DNA of 64,000 nucleotides from Bacteroidota bacterium (GCA_023429135.1 JAEYWD010000100.1:70565-134564), one strand, 5' to 3'. Positions 1 to 9,835 are shown, counted from the first letter of the stretch. The notes: generated from the letters alone by a model not told the origin. Program-made: numbers and translations.

Positions 1-867
1 TTGTTAATTCAATTATATCTCCTGACTTCTTTGGGAATGGTATGTTTAAAAAGAGCTAACTCATTGAAGTTAAAAAACATTGGTTTCCTTCTTAATCATT
101 TTGGTTTATGGCTTACTTTGGTTGCAGCGCTAATGGGATCCGGGGATTTAAAGCGATTATCTATTAACCTGCTCGAAGATGGAAAGTCAAATAATATTGC
201 AATCAGCAGAAATAATGAAGCTTATAAATTACCTTTTGAGCTCAAATTACTGGATTTTCATATAGATGAATATATTCCGCGATTGGTACTAGTAAATCCT
301 AAAACCGGAGAGTTTATTCAGGAAAAAGGTGAGAAAGTGATCACCATAGAACAAGGAAAAACTTACACCTTAAAGAACTGGGATGTAACTATTGAAAAAT
401 TTGTTCCTGATGCAGTTCCGCAAGACAGTGGTTCATTTCTCGAAAAGGAGATTACTGGCAGCTATCCTGTAGCATATGTGAAAATTAAAAACACCACCAA
501 TGGACAAATCTCCGAAGGTTGGCTTGGAACAGGAAGTTTTGCTTACAATCCTTCTTATCTGTTTCTTCAGGATGATGTGATTATAGCCCTGACTATGCCT
601 CAACCAAAAAAATACAGATCCCGGGTTGTAATTTCGGAAAATGATGTTATTAAAGACACTGTTACCATTGAGGTTAATAAACCTTTACCCATAAAGGGCT
701 GGAAAGTTTACCAGCTCAGTTATGATGAAAATAAAGGAAAATGGTCGACACTTAGCGTGCTCGAAGTAGTGAGCGACCCCTGGATTAAGATTGTATATAT
801 TGGAATTTTTCTAATGCTTGGAGGCTCAGTCTTTCTATTCTGGACCGGTCGACAAAGAATAAATTAA
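1..867 (+). CDS. resB: ResB-like cytochrome c biogenesis protein (5' end outside window)
   Basis: Likely the ResB/Ccs1 half of the system II cytochrome c maturation machine, which carries reduced apocytochrome and heme on the outer face of the inner membrane. The visible 288 residues have a transmembrane segment near 33-48, a large mostly beta extracytoplasmic domain (about 60-255) and a C-terminal membrane anchor (about 262-281). The frame is open at the first base (TTG), and the usual earlier membrane helices are missing, so the gene almost certainly begins upstream. It is followed 6 bases later by ccsA, its obligate partner. In Bacteroidota such pairs often sit beside nrfHA nitrite reductase genes; that is an inference because the upstream DNA is not visible. 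Confidence 0.75.
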   Translation: MLIQLYLLTSLGMVCLKRANSLKLKNIGFLLNHFGLWLTLVAALMGSGDLKRLSINLLEDGKSNNIAISRNNEAYKLPFELKLLDFHIDEYIPRLVLVNPKTGEFIQEKGEKVITIEQGKTYTLKNWDVTIEKFVPDAVPQDSGSFLEKEITGSYPVAYVKIKNTTNGQISEGWLGTGSFAYNPSYLFLQDDVIIALTMPQPKKYRSRVVISENDVIKDTVTIEVNKPLPIKGWKVYQLSYDENKGKWSTLSVLEVVSDPWIKIVYIGIFLMLGGSVFLFWTGRQRIN

Positions 868-873
868 GGTACT

Positions 874-1695
874 ATGGATAAATGGGTTAGTTTTCCGCTT
901 TTCGCAATTACAAGCATAATTTTGTGGGTAATTGGATTAGCCTTGATATTTTTTGAATTTTTCAATAACAAAAAACCAGGTCTTCGGCGCCTTGGTATTG
1001 TTCTTTCTGTTTCAGGCACTTTAGTTTTTGCTTCCTTTATAGTATTACTATGGTTCAGTCTGGAACGTCCGCCTATGCGTACTTTGGGTGAAACAAGGCT
1101 CTGGACTACATTTTTTCTTGCATCGGCCGGTTTAATTGTTTATCTCCGGTGGAAAGAATTTCTTTTCCTCTTGGTTTACGGATATGCACTTCTTTTAGCC
1201 TTTGTTTTTCTGATTATAAATCTTGTTCATCCCGAAATTCACGAAAAAGCACTTATGCCGGCACTGCAAAGCCCCTGGTTTGTTCCGCATGTTGTCGTTT
1301 ATATGTTGGCTTATGCGCTTCTGGGTCTGTCGTGTGGAGTAGGAATGTTCGGATTAATAGCTTTGGCAATTAAGAAATATGAAGAGAAAATTCTGGTTTT
1401 AGGCGATAACATGGTTTATCTGGGATTTGCCATGCTCACATTTGGATTGTTATTCGGCGCTTTATGGGCAAAAGAAGCCTGGGGGCATTACTGGACCTGG
1501 GATCCAAAAGAAACCTGGGCTTTTCTTACATGGCTTGCATATTTAATTTACCTGCACTATCGTTACTATCACCCTACCAAAACCAAAACCCATCTTTGGA
1601 TTTTGAGTATATCGTTTATTGTACTGCTTGTATGCTGGTTCGGTATAAATTATCTTCCCTCAGCACAAAACAGCGTGCATGTATATTCGAATTAA
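874..1695 (+). CDS. ccsA: CcsA/CcmC-family cytochrome c biogenesis protein (heme handling)
   Basis: Polytopic inner-membrane protein of 273 residues that presents heme for attachment to c-type cytochromes in system II. The tryptophan-rich WWD heme signature lies at residues 203-215 (WGHYWTWDPKETW), flanked by conserved histidines at about 139 (VPHVVVYM) and 269 (SVHVY), as expected for external heme ligands. About eight hydrophobic segments are visible. It starts 6 bases after resB and is surely co-transcribed with it. Its stop codon overlaps the stop of the convergent hisIE gene by 3 bases, leaving no room for a terminator between the two operons. Confidence 0.88.
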   Translation: MDKWVSFPLFAITSIILWVIGLALIFFEFFNNKKPGLRRLGIVLSVSGTLVFASFIVLLWFSLERPPMRTLGETRLWTTFFLASAGLIVYLRWKEFLFLLVYGYALLLAFVFLIINLVHPEIHEKALMPALQSPWFVPHVVVYMLAYALLGLSCGVGMFGLIALAIKKYEEKILVLGDNMVYLGFAMLTFGLLFGALWAKEAWGHYWTWDPKETWAFLTWLAYLIYLHYRYYHPTKTKTHLWILSISFIVLLVCWFGINYLPSAQNSVHVYSN

Positions 1696-2285
1696 GCGTG
1701 CCGGCTTTTCAGAACATCGATAACGTTTTCGATGCGGTAATTTTTGGCTGTAAGAAGAACAAGCAGATGATACATTAAATCTGCGGCTTCATTCAGAAAA
1801 AGATCATCATTCTGATCTTTCGATTCTATTACAAGTTCAACAGCTTCTTCGCCAACTTTTTGGGCAATTTTATTAATCCCCTTTTGAAAAAGTTTGGTTG
1901 TATAAGAACCTTCGGGCATTGTTGCTTTCCGTGTATCAATCAAATCCTGCAGGAATTTCAGGAACTGAAGTGGCTCCGAATTAGTCTCATTAAAACAGGT
2001 ATCGGCTCCGGTATGACAAACAGGACCACGAGGTTTAACCTTTACGAGAACAGTATCGTTGTCGCAATCAGCAGTTACTGAAACCACATCCAGAAAATTA
2101 CCACTCTCCTCCCCCTTTGTCCATAGTCTGTTCTTAGTGCGACTGTAAAACGTAACGAGCTTATCGGTAATGGTTTTATTGTAAGCTTCCTCGTTCATAA
2201 AGCCAAGCATTAATACCTTACCCGTATTACTATCCTGAATAATGGCCGGAACCAGACCATTCATTTTATTAAAATCCAAACTCAT
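1692..2285 (-). CDS. hisIE: Bifunctional phosphoribosyl-AMP cyclohydrolase / phosphoribosyl-ATP pyrophosphatase
   Basis: Carries out steps 2 and 3 of histidine synthesis in the cytoplasm. HisI occupies about residues 1-100, with the metal-binding DCDND cluster (73-77) and the zinc cysteines C90 and C97 (CHTGADTC). HisE occupies about 105-197, with the EEAVE helix (146-150) and EAADLMYHLL (166-175) that bind magnesium pyrophosphate. At 197 residues it has the usual length of the fused enzyme. It is the last gene of the his operon, 5 bases after hisF. Confidence 0.95.
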   Translation of the reverse strand: MSLDFNKMNGLVPAIIQDSNTGKVLMLGFMNEEAYNKTITDKLVTFYSRTKNRLWTKGEESGNFLDVVSVTADCDNDTVLVKVKPRGPVCHTGADTCFNETNSEPLQFLKFLQDLIDTRKATMPEGSYTTKLFQKGINKIAQKVGEEAVELVIESKDQNDDLFLNEAADLMYHLLVLLTAKNYRIENVIDVLKSRHA

Positions 2286-2290
2286 CTTTA

Positions 2291-3055
2291 TTAATTATTG
2301 ACCATTCGAACAGGTATTCCTGCGGCGCGAAGATAGGACTTTAAGTCGCCAATACCAATTTCCTTATAATGAAAAATGCTGGCAGCCAAACCCGCGTCGG
2401 CCTTGCCATTTGTAAAAACTTCACTGAAATGTTCCATTTTTCCGGCCCCACCGGAGGCAATCACAGGAATTTGAAGTGAATCGGATAGAACTGCTAAAGC
2501 ATCGCAGGCAAAACCATTTTTAACGCCATCGTGATTCATCGAAGTAAAGAGAATTTCCCCGGCTCCTCTATTTTCTGCTTCTTTAGCCCAGGAAAACAAT
2601 TCCTTATCTGTAGGGATACGTCCACCATTTACAAAAACTGTCCATTTACCCTTTTCAAATCTTGCATCAATAGCTACAACAACAAACTGCTTTCCGAATC
2701 CATCTGCAATCTGGCTTATAAGATCGGGGTTACGAACCGCTGCAGAATTAATTGAAAGTTTATCGGCACCGGCTGCTAAGAGCACATCGGCATCAGCAAG
2801 CTCACTTACACCACCTCCAACGGTAAAAGGAATGTTTATGTGCAATGCAATACGCTTTACAAGAGACACCAACGTTTTACGTTTTTCGTGCGAAGCAGTA
2901 ATATCCAGAAAAACCAGTTCATCAGCCCCCTGCTGCGCGTACAAAGCACCCAGTTCAACCGGATCGCCCACACTTTTGATATTTTCGAAGTTTATACCTT
3001 TAACAGTCTGACCATCTTTAATATCCAAACAAGGTATAATGCGTTTAGCCAACAT
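2291..3055 (-). CDS. hisF: Imidazole glycerol phosphate synthase, cyclase subunit
   Basis: (beta/alpha)8-barrel cyclase that combines PRFAR with ammonia from HisH to give imidazole glycerol phosphate and AICAR. The two catalytic aspartates are visible: D11 in PCLDIKDG and D130 in VVAIDARFE. Phosphate-binding glycines lie in FTVGGGVSE (about 78-85) and VIASGGAG. The length of 254 residues is standard. It starts 1 base after the hisA stop codon and precedes hisIE in the same operon. Confidence 0.96.
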   Translation of the reverse strand: MLAKRIIPCLDIKDGQTVKGINFENIKSVGDPVELGALYAQQGADELVFLDITASHEKRKTLVSLVKRIALHINIPFTVGGGVSELADADVLLAAGADKLSINSAAVRNPDLISQIADGFGKQFVVVAIDARFEKGKWTVFVNGGRIPTDKELFSWAKEAENRGAGEILFTSMNHDGVKNGFACDALAVLSDSLQIPVIASGGAGKMEHFSEVFTNGKADAGLAASIFHYKEIGIGDLKSYLRAAGIPVRMVNN

Positions 3056-3056
3056 A

Positions 3057-3779
3057 TTATTTAATAAAAGCTTTTAAATCGTTCAATGAAATTTTTCCTT
3101 CGTAAATAGCTTTGCCTATAATTGCACCATCCATTCCGATTTCTTCCAGGACTGATAATTCAGAAATGCTGGTCACTCCCCCACTGGCTACAAATCTGAG
3201 GTTTGGAAAATCACTTCGTAACTGCCGGTAAAGATCCACCGAAGACCCCTGAAGCATACCATCTTTAGAAATATCTGTACAAACAACATATTCCGCACCT
3301 TTAGCAACATAGCTGCCTATGAATTCTGTTAAACTCTGAGTGGAAATTGTCTGCCACCCCGAAATAGCTACTTTGCCATCTTTGGCATCGGCACCAAGGA
3401 TAATTTTCTCTGATCCATACTCTGATAACCATTGCTCCATTTTTTCAGGATTGCTAACAGCCAGACTACCTACTGTTACCTGAGCAGCACCATTTTCGAA
3501 AACAGCTTTGATATCTTCATCGCTTTTAATACCACCGCCAAAATCGACAATAAGGTTTGTTTGGGAGACAATATTCTGCAGAACCTTCAGGTTAACAACA
3601 TGTTTTGCTTTCGCGCCATCGAGATCGACCAGATGCAGGTACCTAATACCACTGTCTTCAAACATTTTAGCCACTTCAAGAGGATTCTCGTGATAGACCT
3701 TTTTACTGTCGTATTCACCCTGGCTGAGCCTGACGCATTTACCACCAATTATATCGATAGCAGGAATAATTTTCATCAT
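3057..3779 (-). CDS. hisA: ProFAR isomerase (phosphoribosylformimino-AICAR-P isomerase)
   Basis: (beta/alpha)8-barrel isomerase, step 4 of histidine synthesis. The catalytic acid/base aspartates fit D9 (IPAIDIIGG) and a second Asp in [22 protein letters not shown] and ASGGVTS form the phosphate-binding ends. Length is 240 residues. Two adjacent ATG codons are possible starts; the first overlaps the hisH stop by 4 bases (ATGA), which suggests translational coupling. No TrpF-like features were looked for, so a dual HisA/TrpF (PriA) role cannot be judged. Confidence 0.95.
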   Translation of the reverse strand: MMKIIPAIDIIGGKCVRLSQGEYDSKKVYHENPLEVAKMFEDSGIRYLHLVDLDGAKAKHVVNLKVLQNIVSQTNLIVDFGGGIKSDEDIKAVFENGAAQVTVGSLAVSNPEKMEQWLSEYGSEKIILGADAKDGKVAISGWQTISTQSLTEFIGSYVAKGAEYVVCTDISKDGMLQGSSVDLYRQLRSDFPNLRFVASGGVTSISELSVLEEIGMDGAIIGKAIYEGKISLNDLKAFIK

Positions 3780-4372
3780 AAATTCAAAAAATTTTGGATT
3801 ATCCTCGCCCCAACTTCACCACTTTTTTCGGGATGAAACTGAGTGGCATAAAAATTATCTTTCTGCAACGAAGCACTAAATGGAACAATATAATCGGATG
3901 TAGCTGCGGTATGTTCACCAATGGCCGCATAATAGCTATGAACAAAATAGACATATTCATTTTCAAGGGATGGATCGAAAATTCCTTTTTTCAGGTTATG
4001 AATCTGATTCCAGCCCATGTGTGGGACCTTAGTATGCTGTTTTGCAAGAGAAGCATCAAAATGCAACACCTTTTCATCGAAAATTCCAAGACATTCGGTA
4101 TTCCCCTCCTCGCTAAACTTGCACATCAACTGAAGCCCCAGACAAATTCCCAAAACCGGTTGCTTAAGTCCAACAAGCAATTTATCCAATTTATTCTCTT
4201 TCAGGTAACGCATTGTGTTGGCAGCTTCGCCTACTCCTGGAAAAATCACTTTATCAGCCGAGAGAATTTCATTGAAATCGGCTGTTATTTGCGCCTCAAC
4301 ACCCAACCGTTTCAGAGCATAATCTACAGAGCGTATGTTTCCGGCATTATATTTTATAATAACAACTTTCAT
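3776..4372 (-). CDS. hisH: Imidazole glycerol phosphate synthase, glutamine amidotransferase subunit
   Basis: Class I glutamine amidotransferase that hydrolyses glutamine and channels ammonia into HisF. The catalytic triad is visible: C77 in the nucleophile elbow GICLGLQ, and H180 and E182 in QFHPEKSG. Length 198 residues. It begins 9 bases downstream of the purU stop and its stop overlaps the hisA start, so the operon continues uninterrupted across the inserted purU gene. Confidence 0.95.
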   Translation of the reverse strand: MKVVIIKYNAGNIRSVDYALKRLGVEAQITADFNEILSADKVIFPGVGEAANTMRYLKENKLDKLLVGLKQPVLGICLGLQLMCKFSEEGNTECLGIFDEKVLHFDASLAKQHTKVPHMGWNQIHNLKKGIFDPSLENEYVYFVHSYYAAIGEHTAATSDYIVPFSASLQKDNFYATQFHPEKSGEVGARIIQNFLNL

Positions 4373-4381
4373 TACACCCTC

Positions 4382-5260
4382 CTATGAAAAAACTACGGTT
4401 CGGTTATTATACACCAGCGTTTTACGTTGAATATGAGCATAAATTGCGCGCGACAGTACAATCTTTTCAAGATCCTGTCCTTTACGAATAAGATCCTTAA
4501 TACTATCGGTATGACTAATTCGCACAACATCCTGCTCGATAATGGGGCCCGCATCCAGATCGGCCGTAACATAATGACTAGTTGCTCCAATAATTTTCAC
4601 GCCACGCTCGTGTGCTGAATGGTATGGTTTGGCTCCCGGAAAAGCAGGCAAAAACGAATGATGAATATTGATAATTTTATTCGGGAATTCATTTATAAAA
4701 TTATCGGACAAAACCTGCATGTATCTGGCAAGAACAATAAAATTGATATTCATACTTTTCAGAAGCTCAATTTCTTTCGCTTCCTGCTCACCTTTGTTTT
4801 TTTCATTAATAGGAAAAATATGATAATCGATCCCGAACTGTTTTACCAATGGTTCCAGATCGGTATGATTGCTGATGATCAGAGGAATTTCCACATTCCA
4901 TTCGCCCGATTGATATCTGGCAAGCATATCGAACAGGCAATGTGACATTTTGGAAACAAAAATTGCCATCCTGGGAACTCTTTTGGTAAAAAAGATATTC
5001 CAGGTGAGATTGTACCTGGAGGCAATGAGTGTAGCAAAATAATCAGCAATTTTTTCTCTGGGAATAGCAAATTTATCCAATTCCCATTCAATTCGCATGA
5101 AGAAAACTTTTTCCTGGCGATCCACATGCTGATCAAGATAAATTACGTTCCCATTATTCTGATAAAGAAACTCAGTAATTTTAGCTACAATTCCGGGTTG
5201 ATCGGGGCAATACATGGATAATATTGCAGTATCGGAATGATTATTTTGTAAAGCAGACAT
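4382..5260 (-). CDS. purU: Formyltetrahydrofolate deformylase embedded in the his operon
   Basis: Hydrolyses 10-formyl-THF to formate and THF, balancing one-carbon pools and supplying formate for formate-dependent purine synthesis. Residues 1-90 form an ACT domain (SMYCPDQPGIVAKITEFL); the rest is the formyltransferase fold with the catalytic trio N198, H200 (NIHHSFLPAF) and D236 (ADLDAGP). At 292 residues it is normal PurU size, longer than PurN (about 190-210), and the ACT domain also separates the two. It sits 8 bases after hisB and 9 before hisH. The metabolic link may be AICAR from HisF/HisH, which needs 10-formyl-THF to re-enter purine synthesis; this link is inference. Confidence 0.92.
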   Translation of the reverse strand: MSALQNNHSDTAILSMYCPDQPGIVAKITEFLYQNNGNVIYLDQHVDRQEKVFFMRIEWELDKFAIPREKIADYFATLIASRYNLTWNIFFTKRVPRMAIFVSKMSHCLFDMLARYQSGEWNVEIPLIISNHTDLEPLVKQFGIDYHIFPINEKNKGEQEAKEIELLKSMNINFIVLARYMQVLSDNFINEFPNKIINIHHSFLPAFPGAKPYHSAHERGVKIIGATSHYVTADLDAGPIIEQDVVRISHTDSIKDLIRKGQDLEKIVLSRAIYAHIQRKTLVYNNRTVVFS

Positions 5261-5268
5261 AAAAATTA

Positions 5269-6396
5269 TTATAAAGAACCTTTCGTAGAAGGTAAAACAA
5301 GATTATCCAGATTATAGCGAATGGCCATTTTAATTGCCCTTGCAAAAGCTTTAAAAATCCCTTCAATTTTATGATGTTCGTTAACTCCTTCAGCTTTTAT
5401 ATTCAGATTCATTTTAGCAGCATCGGAAAGCGATTTGAAAAAGTGAAAAAACATCTCAGTAGGCATCTCTCCAATTTTTTCTCTTTTAAATTCGGCATCC
5501 CATTCAATCCACGCACGTCCGCCAAAGTCAATCGCCACCTGAGCAAGACAATCGTCCATGGGTAAACAAAATCCATAGCGCTCAATACCTCTTTTACTTC
5601 CAAGAGCCTTCAAAAATGCTTCTCCTAAGGCAATTCCAGTATCTTCAATGGTATGGTGCTCGTCAATTTCCAAATCACCCTTAACCCTTACGATGAGATC
5701 ACACCCCGAATGCCGGGCAATCTGGTCGAGCATATGGTCGAAAAATCCCAGTCCGGTGGATATCTCGGATTTACCAGTTCCATCAAGGTTAAGCCTTATG
5801 AAAATATCCGTTTCGGAAGTTTTACGGCTTACGATTGCAGACCTTTCACCCAAAGCCAGATAAGCATAAATTTCGTCCCAGGTTTCGGCAAGTAAAGCAC
5901 AAGTATCCTCCAATCCCTGGTTTAACAAATTCTCTTTTAATTTTGAACCTTTGTAGAGTATTGCTTTTGCACCAAGATTTTTTGCAAGCAGAACATCGGT
6001 AATGCGATCGCCAATAACGAAAGATCCTGCAAGATCATAGGTTCCGTCGAAATATTTCCCTAGCATTGCAGTTCCCGGCTTACGGGTTGGAGCATTATCC
6101 TCAGGAAAACTTCTGTCGATAAAAACATCATTGAAAGTTATGCCTTCATTTTCAAAAGTCTTCATCATTTTATCCTGGGCCTGCCAGAAAGTATTTTCAG
6201 GAAAAGAAATAGTTCCAAGGCCATCCTGGTTGGTAACCATGGAAAACTCAAAATCCATGTTCTTGCGGATACGATAAAGATTGCGGATTACACCCGGTAT
6301 AAACTCCAACTTTTCCAATGAGTCAATCTGAAAATCAGTGGGAGGCTCAAAAATCAGAGTCCCGTCTCTATCAATAAACAGTACTTTCTTTAACAT
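5269..6396 (-). CDS. hisB: Bifunctional histidinol-phosphatase / imidazoleglycerol-phosphate dehydratase
   Basis: Catalyses two steps of histidine synthesis. The N-terminal HAD phosphatase (about 1-165) has the DxD motif D9/D11 (FIDRDGT) and a later [12 protein letters not shown] acidic motif. The C-terminal dehydratase (about 185-375) has the manganese-binding [18 protein letters not shown] and FFDHML motifs and a second [11 protein letters not shown] motif. The 375-residue fusion matches the enterobacterial and Bacteroidota two-domain form. The gene starts 1 base after hisC ends. Confidence 0.96.
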   Translation of the reverse strand: MLKKVLFIDRDGTLIFEPPTDFQIDSLEKLEFIPGVIRNLYRIRKNMDFEFSMVTNQDGLGTISFPENTFWQAQDKMMKTFENEGITFNDVFIDRSFPEDNAPTRKPGTAMLGKYFDGTYDLAGSFVIGDRITDVLLAKNLGAKAILYKGSKLKENLLNQGLEDTCALLAETWDEIYAYLALGERSAIVSRKTSETDIFIRLNLDGTGKSEISTGLGFFDHMLDQIARHSGCDLIVRVKGDLEIDEHHTIEDTGIALGEAFLKALGSKRGIERYGFCLPMDDCLAQVAIDFGGRAWIEWDAEFKREKIGEMPTEMFFHFFKSLSDAAKMNLNIKAEGVNEHHKIEGIFKAFARAIKMAIRYNLDNLVLPSTKGSL

Positions 6397-6397
6397 C

Positions 6398-7447
6398 TTA
6401 CTTTAAAAATTCGTCTTCAAACTCCGAAATCGTCTCTACTAAAATTCTGTTTTCCATCTCGGTGCCGACTGTAATACGAATGCAACCCTCGCATAAAGCC
6501 ACTTTGGACCGGTTACGAGTAATAATTTGCTTGTTAATTAAAAAATTAAACAATTCTCCGCTCTTTTTGACTTTCACCAGGATAAAATTTGCTTCTGAAG
6601 GATAAATGTGTTCTACCACCTTCAAGTTTCTGAGTTTTTGAATCAGAAATTCCTTCTGAAGTAAAATTGTATTCACCCATTTCTCTTTTGTCTTTAAATT
6701 ATGAAGTGCCTCAAGTGCAATTTTTTGTGTGAGAACATTCACATTGTATGGATATTTGATCTTATTTAGAATTGCAATAATTTCCTTAGAAGCATATGCT
6801 ATACCGAGACGAATTCCGGCTAACCCCCATGCTTTTGAAAAAGTCTGCAATACAACAAGGTTACTGAAATCATTTAATTCCGAAAGAAAGCTTGATCCTG
6901 TCGAGAAATCGATGTAAGCCTCATCAACAACAACTAAACCATTGAAGTCCGTTAAAATTGAAACAATATCTTCTTTATGAAACTGGTTGCCTGATGGATT
7001 ATTCGGGGAACAAATAAAAATAAGCTTAACTGTAGAATCTATTGCTGCTTTAAGCTTATTTACGTCGAGCGTAAAATCAGGATTGAGTGTAACAGTGCGA
7101 AATTCAACAGCATTGGTATCGGCAGCAACCTGATACATTCCATACGAAGGATTCAGAGAAAGAACAGAATCTTTTCCCGGCTCACAAAAAGCACGTATGA
7201 GCAGATCTATTGCTTCGTCGCTGCCATTTCCAAGGAATATCTGTGAAGGATCAACCTTTTTAATACCGGCAAGTTTCAGTTTAAGATCGTTTTGCAATGG
7301 ATCCGGATATCGATTATATGGGTTATTAAACGGATTCTCATTGGCATCCAAAAAAACCCCTTCCTGACCTTTGTATTCATCCCTTGCCGATGAATAGGGC
7401 TTCATATATTTAATGTTAGGCCTGATAATTTTTTCTAAATCGAACAT
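6398..7447 (-). CDS. hisC: Histidinol-phosphate aminotransferase
   Basis: PLP-dependent fold-type I aminotransferase (349 residues). The PLP lysine is K205 in [14 protein letters not shown], with SPNNPSG at about 147-153, DEAY at 175-178 and a late RITVG for substrate carboxylate binding. The frame is open further upstream to 7549, but that would overlap hisD by about 100 bases. The ATG at 7445-7447 gives the family's normal N-terminus and sits 1 base after the hisD stop, so that start was chosen. Confidence 0.95.
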   Translation of the reverse strand: MFDLEKIIRPNIKYMKPYSSARDEYKGQEGVFLDANENPFNNPYNRYPDPLQNDLKLKLAGIKKVDPSQIFLGNGSDEAIDLLIRAFCEPGKDSVLSLNPSYGMYQVAADTNAVEFRTVTLNPDFTLDVNKLKAAIDSTVKLIFICSPNNPSGNQFHKEDIVSILTDFNGLVVVDEAYIDFSTGSSFLSELNDFSNLVVLQTFSKAWGLAGIRLGIAYASKEIIAILNKIKYPYNVNVLTQKIALEALHNLKTKEKWVNTILLQKEFLIQKLRNLKVVEHIYPSEANFILVKVKKSGELFNFLINKQIITRNRSKVALCEGCIRITVGTEMENRILVETISEFEDEFLK

Positions 7448-7448
7448 A

Positions 7449-8744
7449 TTAATTGTTGTCGTTAGCGATGGAACGTAATCGAACTGTGGCGGCGTATTTG
7501 TGCCCCATGAGATCCTCAGCTTCAGCCATTTGCTCAATGACCGGGCCAATATTGAAAATACCGTATTTACTCAACTGCTGGAAAGTGATTTTCTTCATAA
7601 AACTATCGAGGTTCACACCGCTATATCCTTTTGCATAACCGGCAGTTGGTAAAGCATGGTTTGTTCCTGAAGCATAATCACCAGCACTTTCGGGCGAGTA
7701 ATTACCTATAAATACCGACCCGGCATTTGTAATTTTTTCGGCCAGTTCGGCTGCATCTTCGGTTGCAATAATTAAGTGCTCAGGGGCATATTCATTTACA
7801 ATCTCGAGCATTTCAGCATTCGATTTCAGAATAATGACTTTGCTGTTTTCTAATGCTTTTTTTGCAGTTTCTTTTCGTGGCAGATTCTCAAGCTGGGTTT
7901 CAAGTTCATCTAACACCGGTTGTAAAATATTTTCATCACAGGTCATCAGAACCACCTGGCTATCAGCTCCATGTTCTGCCTGCGAAAGTAAATCGGCAGC
8001 TATAAAGGCTGGTTTACAGGTATTGTCGGCCATAATAGCCACTTCAGAAGGTCCAGCAGGCATATCAATGGCAACACCATGCATACCCACCATTTGTTTT
8101 GCTGCGGTAACATAAAGATTTCCGGGTCCGAATATTTTAGCAACTTTGGGAATGGAATGTGTTCCAAAAGCCATAGCGCTGATGGATTGGATTCCACCAA
8201 CCTTATAAACTTCGGTAAGTCCCACAAGTTTTGCTGTATAAAGAATGGCGGGATGAACTTTTCCTTCTTTATTAGGAGGAGTGCAAAGAATTACCTTTTT
8301 ACAACCGGCTATTTTTGCAGGTATCCCCAACATAAGAACAGTTGAAAACAAAGGAGCGCTTCCGCCTGGAATATATAACCCAACGGTATCAATGGGAACA
8401 CTTTTTTGCCAACAGAAGACACCTGGAGTAGTTTCAACTACTTTCCTTACGGAATTCTGAGCAGCATGAAACTTTTCAATATTCCTCTTTGCTGTTTCAA
8501 TACTTTTCTTAAGATTGGCATTAACGAGTGAAGCAGCCTCTTCGAATTCTTCTGCTGTAACAGCAAAACTATCGAGGTCTGCTTTATCGTATTTTAGTGT
8601 ATACTTTCGTACGGCTTCATCACCATTTAAACGCACATCGTTCAGAACTTCAAGTACACTCTGATTTACAAGCTCGTCTCCTAACGAAGGTCGCTTTAAA
8701 ATATCATTCCACTCACTCTTTTTTGGATACCGGATAATGTTCAT
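7449..8744 (-). CDS. hisD: Histidinol dehydrogenase
   Basis: Zinc-dependent, NAD-linked enzyme that makes the last two oxidations to histidine (431 residues; E. coli 434). Recognisable motifs are LYIPGGSAPLFSTVLML, IFGPGNLYVTAAK, MPAGPSEV, the metal ligands in SQAEHGAD, the catalytic EH pair in YAPEHLI, and HALPTAGYAKGYSGV. The ATG at 8744 (MNIIRYP) was chosen because the open frame extends 23 codons further upstream into hisG and that extension has no family resemblance. This leaves a 17-base gap to the hisG stop. Confidence 0.95.
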   Translation of the reverse strand: MNIIRYPKKSEWNDILKRPSLGDELVNQSVLEVLNDVRLNGDEAVRKYTLKYDKADLDSFAVTAEEFEEAASLVNANLKKSIETAKRNIEKFHAAQNSVRKVVETTPGVFCWQKSVPIDTVGLYIPGGSAPLFSTVLMLGIPAKIAGCKKVILCTPPNKEGKVHPAILYTAKLVGLTEVYKVGGIQSISAMAFGTHSIPKVAKIFGPGNLYVTAAKQMVGMHGVAIDMPAGPSEVAIMADNTCKPAFIAADLLSQAEHGADSQVVLMTCDENILQPVLDELETQLENLPRKETAKKALENSKVIILKSNAEMLEIVNEYAPEHLIIATEDAAELAEKITNAGSVFIGNYSPESAGDYASGTNHALPTAGYAKGYSGVNLDSFMKKITFQQLSKYGIFNIGPVIEQMAEAEDLMGHKYAATVRLRSIANDNN

Positions 8745-8761
8745 CGCAATAATATTGAAAA

Positions 8762-9619
8762 TTATACTATCATTTTTTCTATTGGAATCACCAGAATTCC
8801 CTGTGCGCCGCATTCCTGAAGTTTATCAATCACTTCCCAGAAATCGCTTTCCTGTAACACAGAATGAACCGAGCACCAGCCTTCCTTTACAAGAGGTACA
8901 ACTGTGGGACTTTTCATTCCGGGTATAATTTCTTTAATCTTATCTACTTTATCGTAAGGAGCATTAAGTACTATGTACTTGTTCTTTTCAGCCTTTTGAA
9001 CCGAACGAAGACGGAAGATCAGTTTATCCAGAATTTGTTGTTTAGCAGGACTCAGGTTCTTAGTGGAAGCAATTACTGCCTCAGAATACATCACTGTCTC
9101 GACTTCAGCCAAACCGTTACTTATAAGCGTACTACCTGAACTAACGATATCGAAAATAGAATCAGCCAGACCTATTCCCGGCGCAATTTCAACAGATCCG
9201 CTGATTTCGTGTATCTCAGCTTTAATATTGTTCTTATCGAGAAACTTTTTGAGAATATTGGGATATGAAGTTGCAATTTTTTTTCCATTGAAATATTCAA
9301 CTCCTTTATAATCGATAGATTTAGGTATAGCAAGGGAAAGACGGCACTTTGCAAAACCAAGCTTTTCAACCACGGGAATCTGAAACTTCTTTTCCTCTAT
9401 TACATTTTCTCCAACAATACCAATATCGGCAACTCCATCGGCAACATACTGAGGAATATCGTCGTCCCTGAGAAAAAGGATTTCGATTGGGAAATTTGAA
9501 GAGGGCGAAATTAACTTGCGATCACCATTATTTAGCTTAATACCAGCTTCGGATATTAACTCGAGGGATTTTTCACTTAGACGACCTGATTTCTGAACTG
9601 CAATTTTTAAACGTTCCAT
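8762..9619 (-). CDS. hisG: ATP phosphoribosyltransferase, long form
   Basis: First and committed step of histidine synthesis: ATP + PRPP to phosphoribosyl-ATP. At 285 residues it is the long, homohexameric form with a C-terminal ACT-like regulatory domain (about 208-285), so it should be feedback-inhibited by histidine and should not need HisZ. The catalytic part has VADIGIVGENV and the PRPP loop ISNGLAEVE. It is the first structural gene after the two attenuators, with its start codon only 20-25 bases beyond the proximal terminator. Confidence 0.95.
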   Translation of the reverse strand: MERLKIAVQKSGRLSEKSLELISEAGIKLNNGDRKLISPSSNFPIEILFLRDDDIPQYVADGVADIGIVGENVIEEKKFQIPVVEKLGFAKCRLSLAIPKSIDYKGVEYFNGKKIATSYPNILKKFLDKNNIKAEIHEISGSVEIAPGIGLADSIFDIVSSGSTLISNGLAEVETVMYSEAVIASTKNLSPAKQQILDKLIFRLRSVQKAEKNKYIVLNAPYDKVDKIKEIIPGMKSPTVVPLVKEGWCSVHSVLQESDFWEVIDKLQECGAQGILVIPIEKMIV

Positions 9620-9637
9620 TTAAATAATTTTTATTAA

Positions 9638-9668
9638 CAAAAAAAGGCTTGCCGGATATGCAAACCTT
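9638..9668 (-). terminator. Proximal his attenuator terminator
   Basis: On the transcript a 9-bp stem is formed by positions 9660-9668 and 9644-9652 (aaggtttgc / gcaagcctt, one G-T wobble) with a 7-base loop, directly followed by a run of T on the transcribed strand (A run 9639-9645 on the + strand). It lies between the proximal His-rich leader peptide and hisG, exactly where an attenuator is expected. Confidence 0.8.
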
Positions 9669-9699
9669 CCATATATTTTCGGTTATACTTTTTCCTGGC

Positions 9700-9753
9700 T
9701 CAGTTGAAATTCTGGATTAAATAATGATGCAGATGATGATGTTGCTTTTTCAT
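9700..9753 (-). CDS. hisL: Proximal his leader peptide (attenuation)
   Basis: A 17-residue reading frame, MKKQHHHLHHYLIQNFN, with five His codons among six consecutive codons, ending 32 bases before the proximal terminator hairpin and about 80 bases before hisG. Clustered His codons followed by an intrinsic terminator are the hallmark of ribosome-mediated his attenuation: starved ribosomes stall on the His codons and allow an alternative fold. A weak competing pairing, ATATG with CATAT, overlaps the terminator arm. Too short to be found by ordinary gene calling. Confidence 0.8.
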   Translation of the reverse strand: MKKQHHHLHHYLIQNFN

Positions 9754-9769
9754 GTTACTGTTATAAATT

Positions 9770-9800
9770 AAAAAAAGGCTTGCAGAACTTGCAAACCTTT
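9770..9800 (-). terminator. Distal his attenuator terminator
   Basis: An 11-bp stem from 9790-9800 and 9774-9784 (aaaggtttgca / tgcaagccttt, one wobble) with a 5-base loop and a T run on the transcript (A run 9770-9776 on the + strand). Its arms are nearly identical to those of the proximal terminator, pointing to a duplication. Confidence 0.8.
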
Positions 9801-9835
9801 AGTGTTTATGTTTTGTCCTGCCATAGAAATACCAT

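Noticed and set aside
3794..4387. 197-residue + strand frame opposite hisH
   Set aside because: Complete antisense overlap with hisH, whose catalytic triad is intact.
7448..7549. N-terminal extension of hisC
   Set aside because: Would overlap hisD by about 100 bases and adds residues unlike the family; ATG at 7447 fits better.
8745..8813. N-terminal extension of hisD into hisG
   Set aside because: 23 residues with no family match, lying over the end of hisG.
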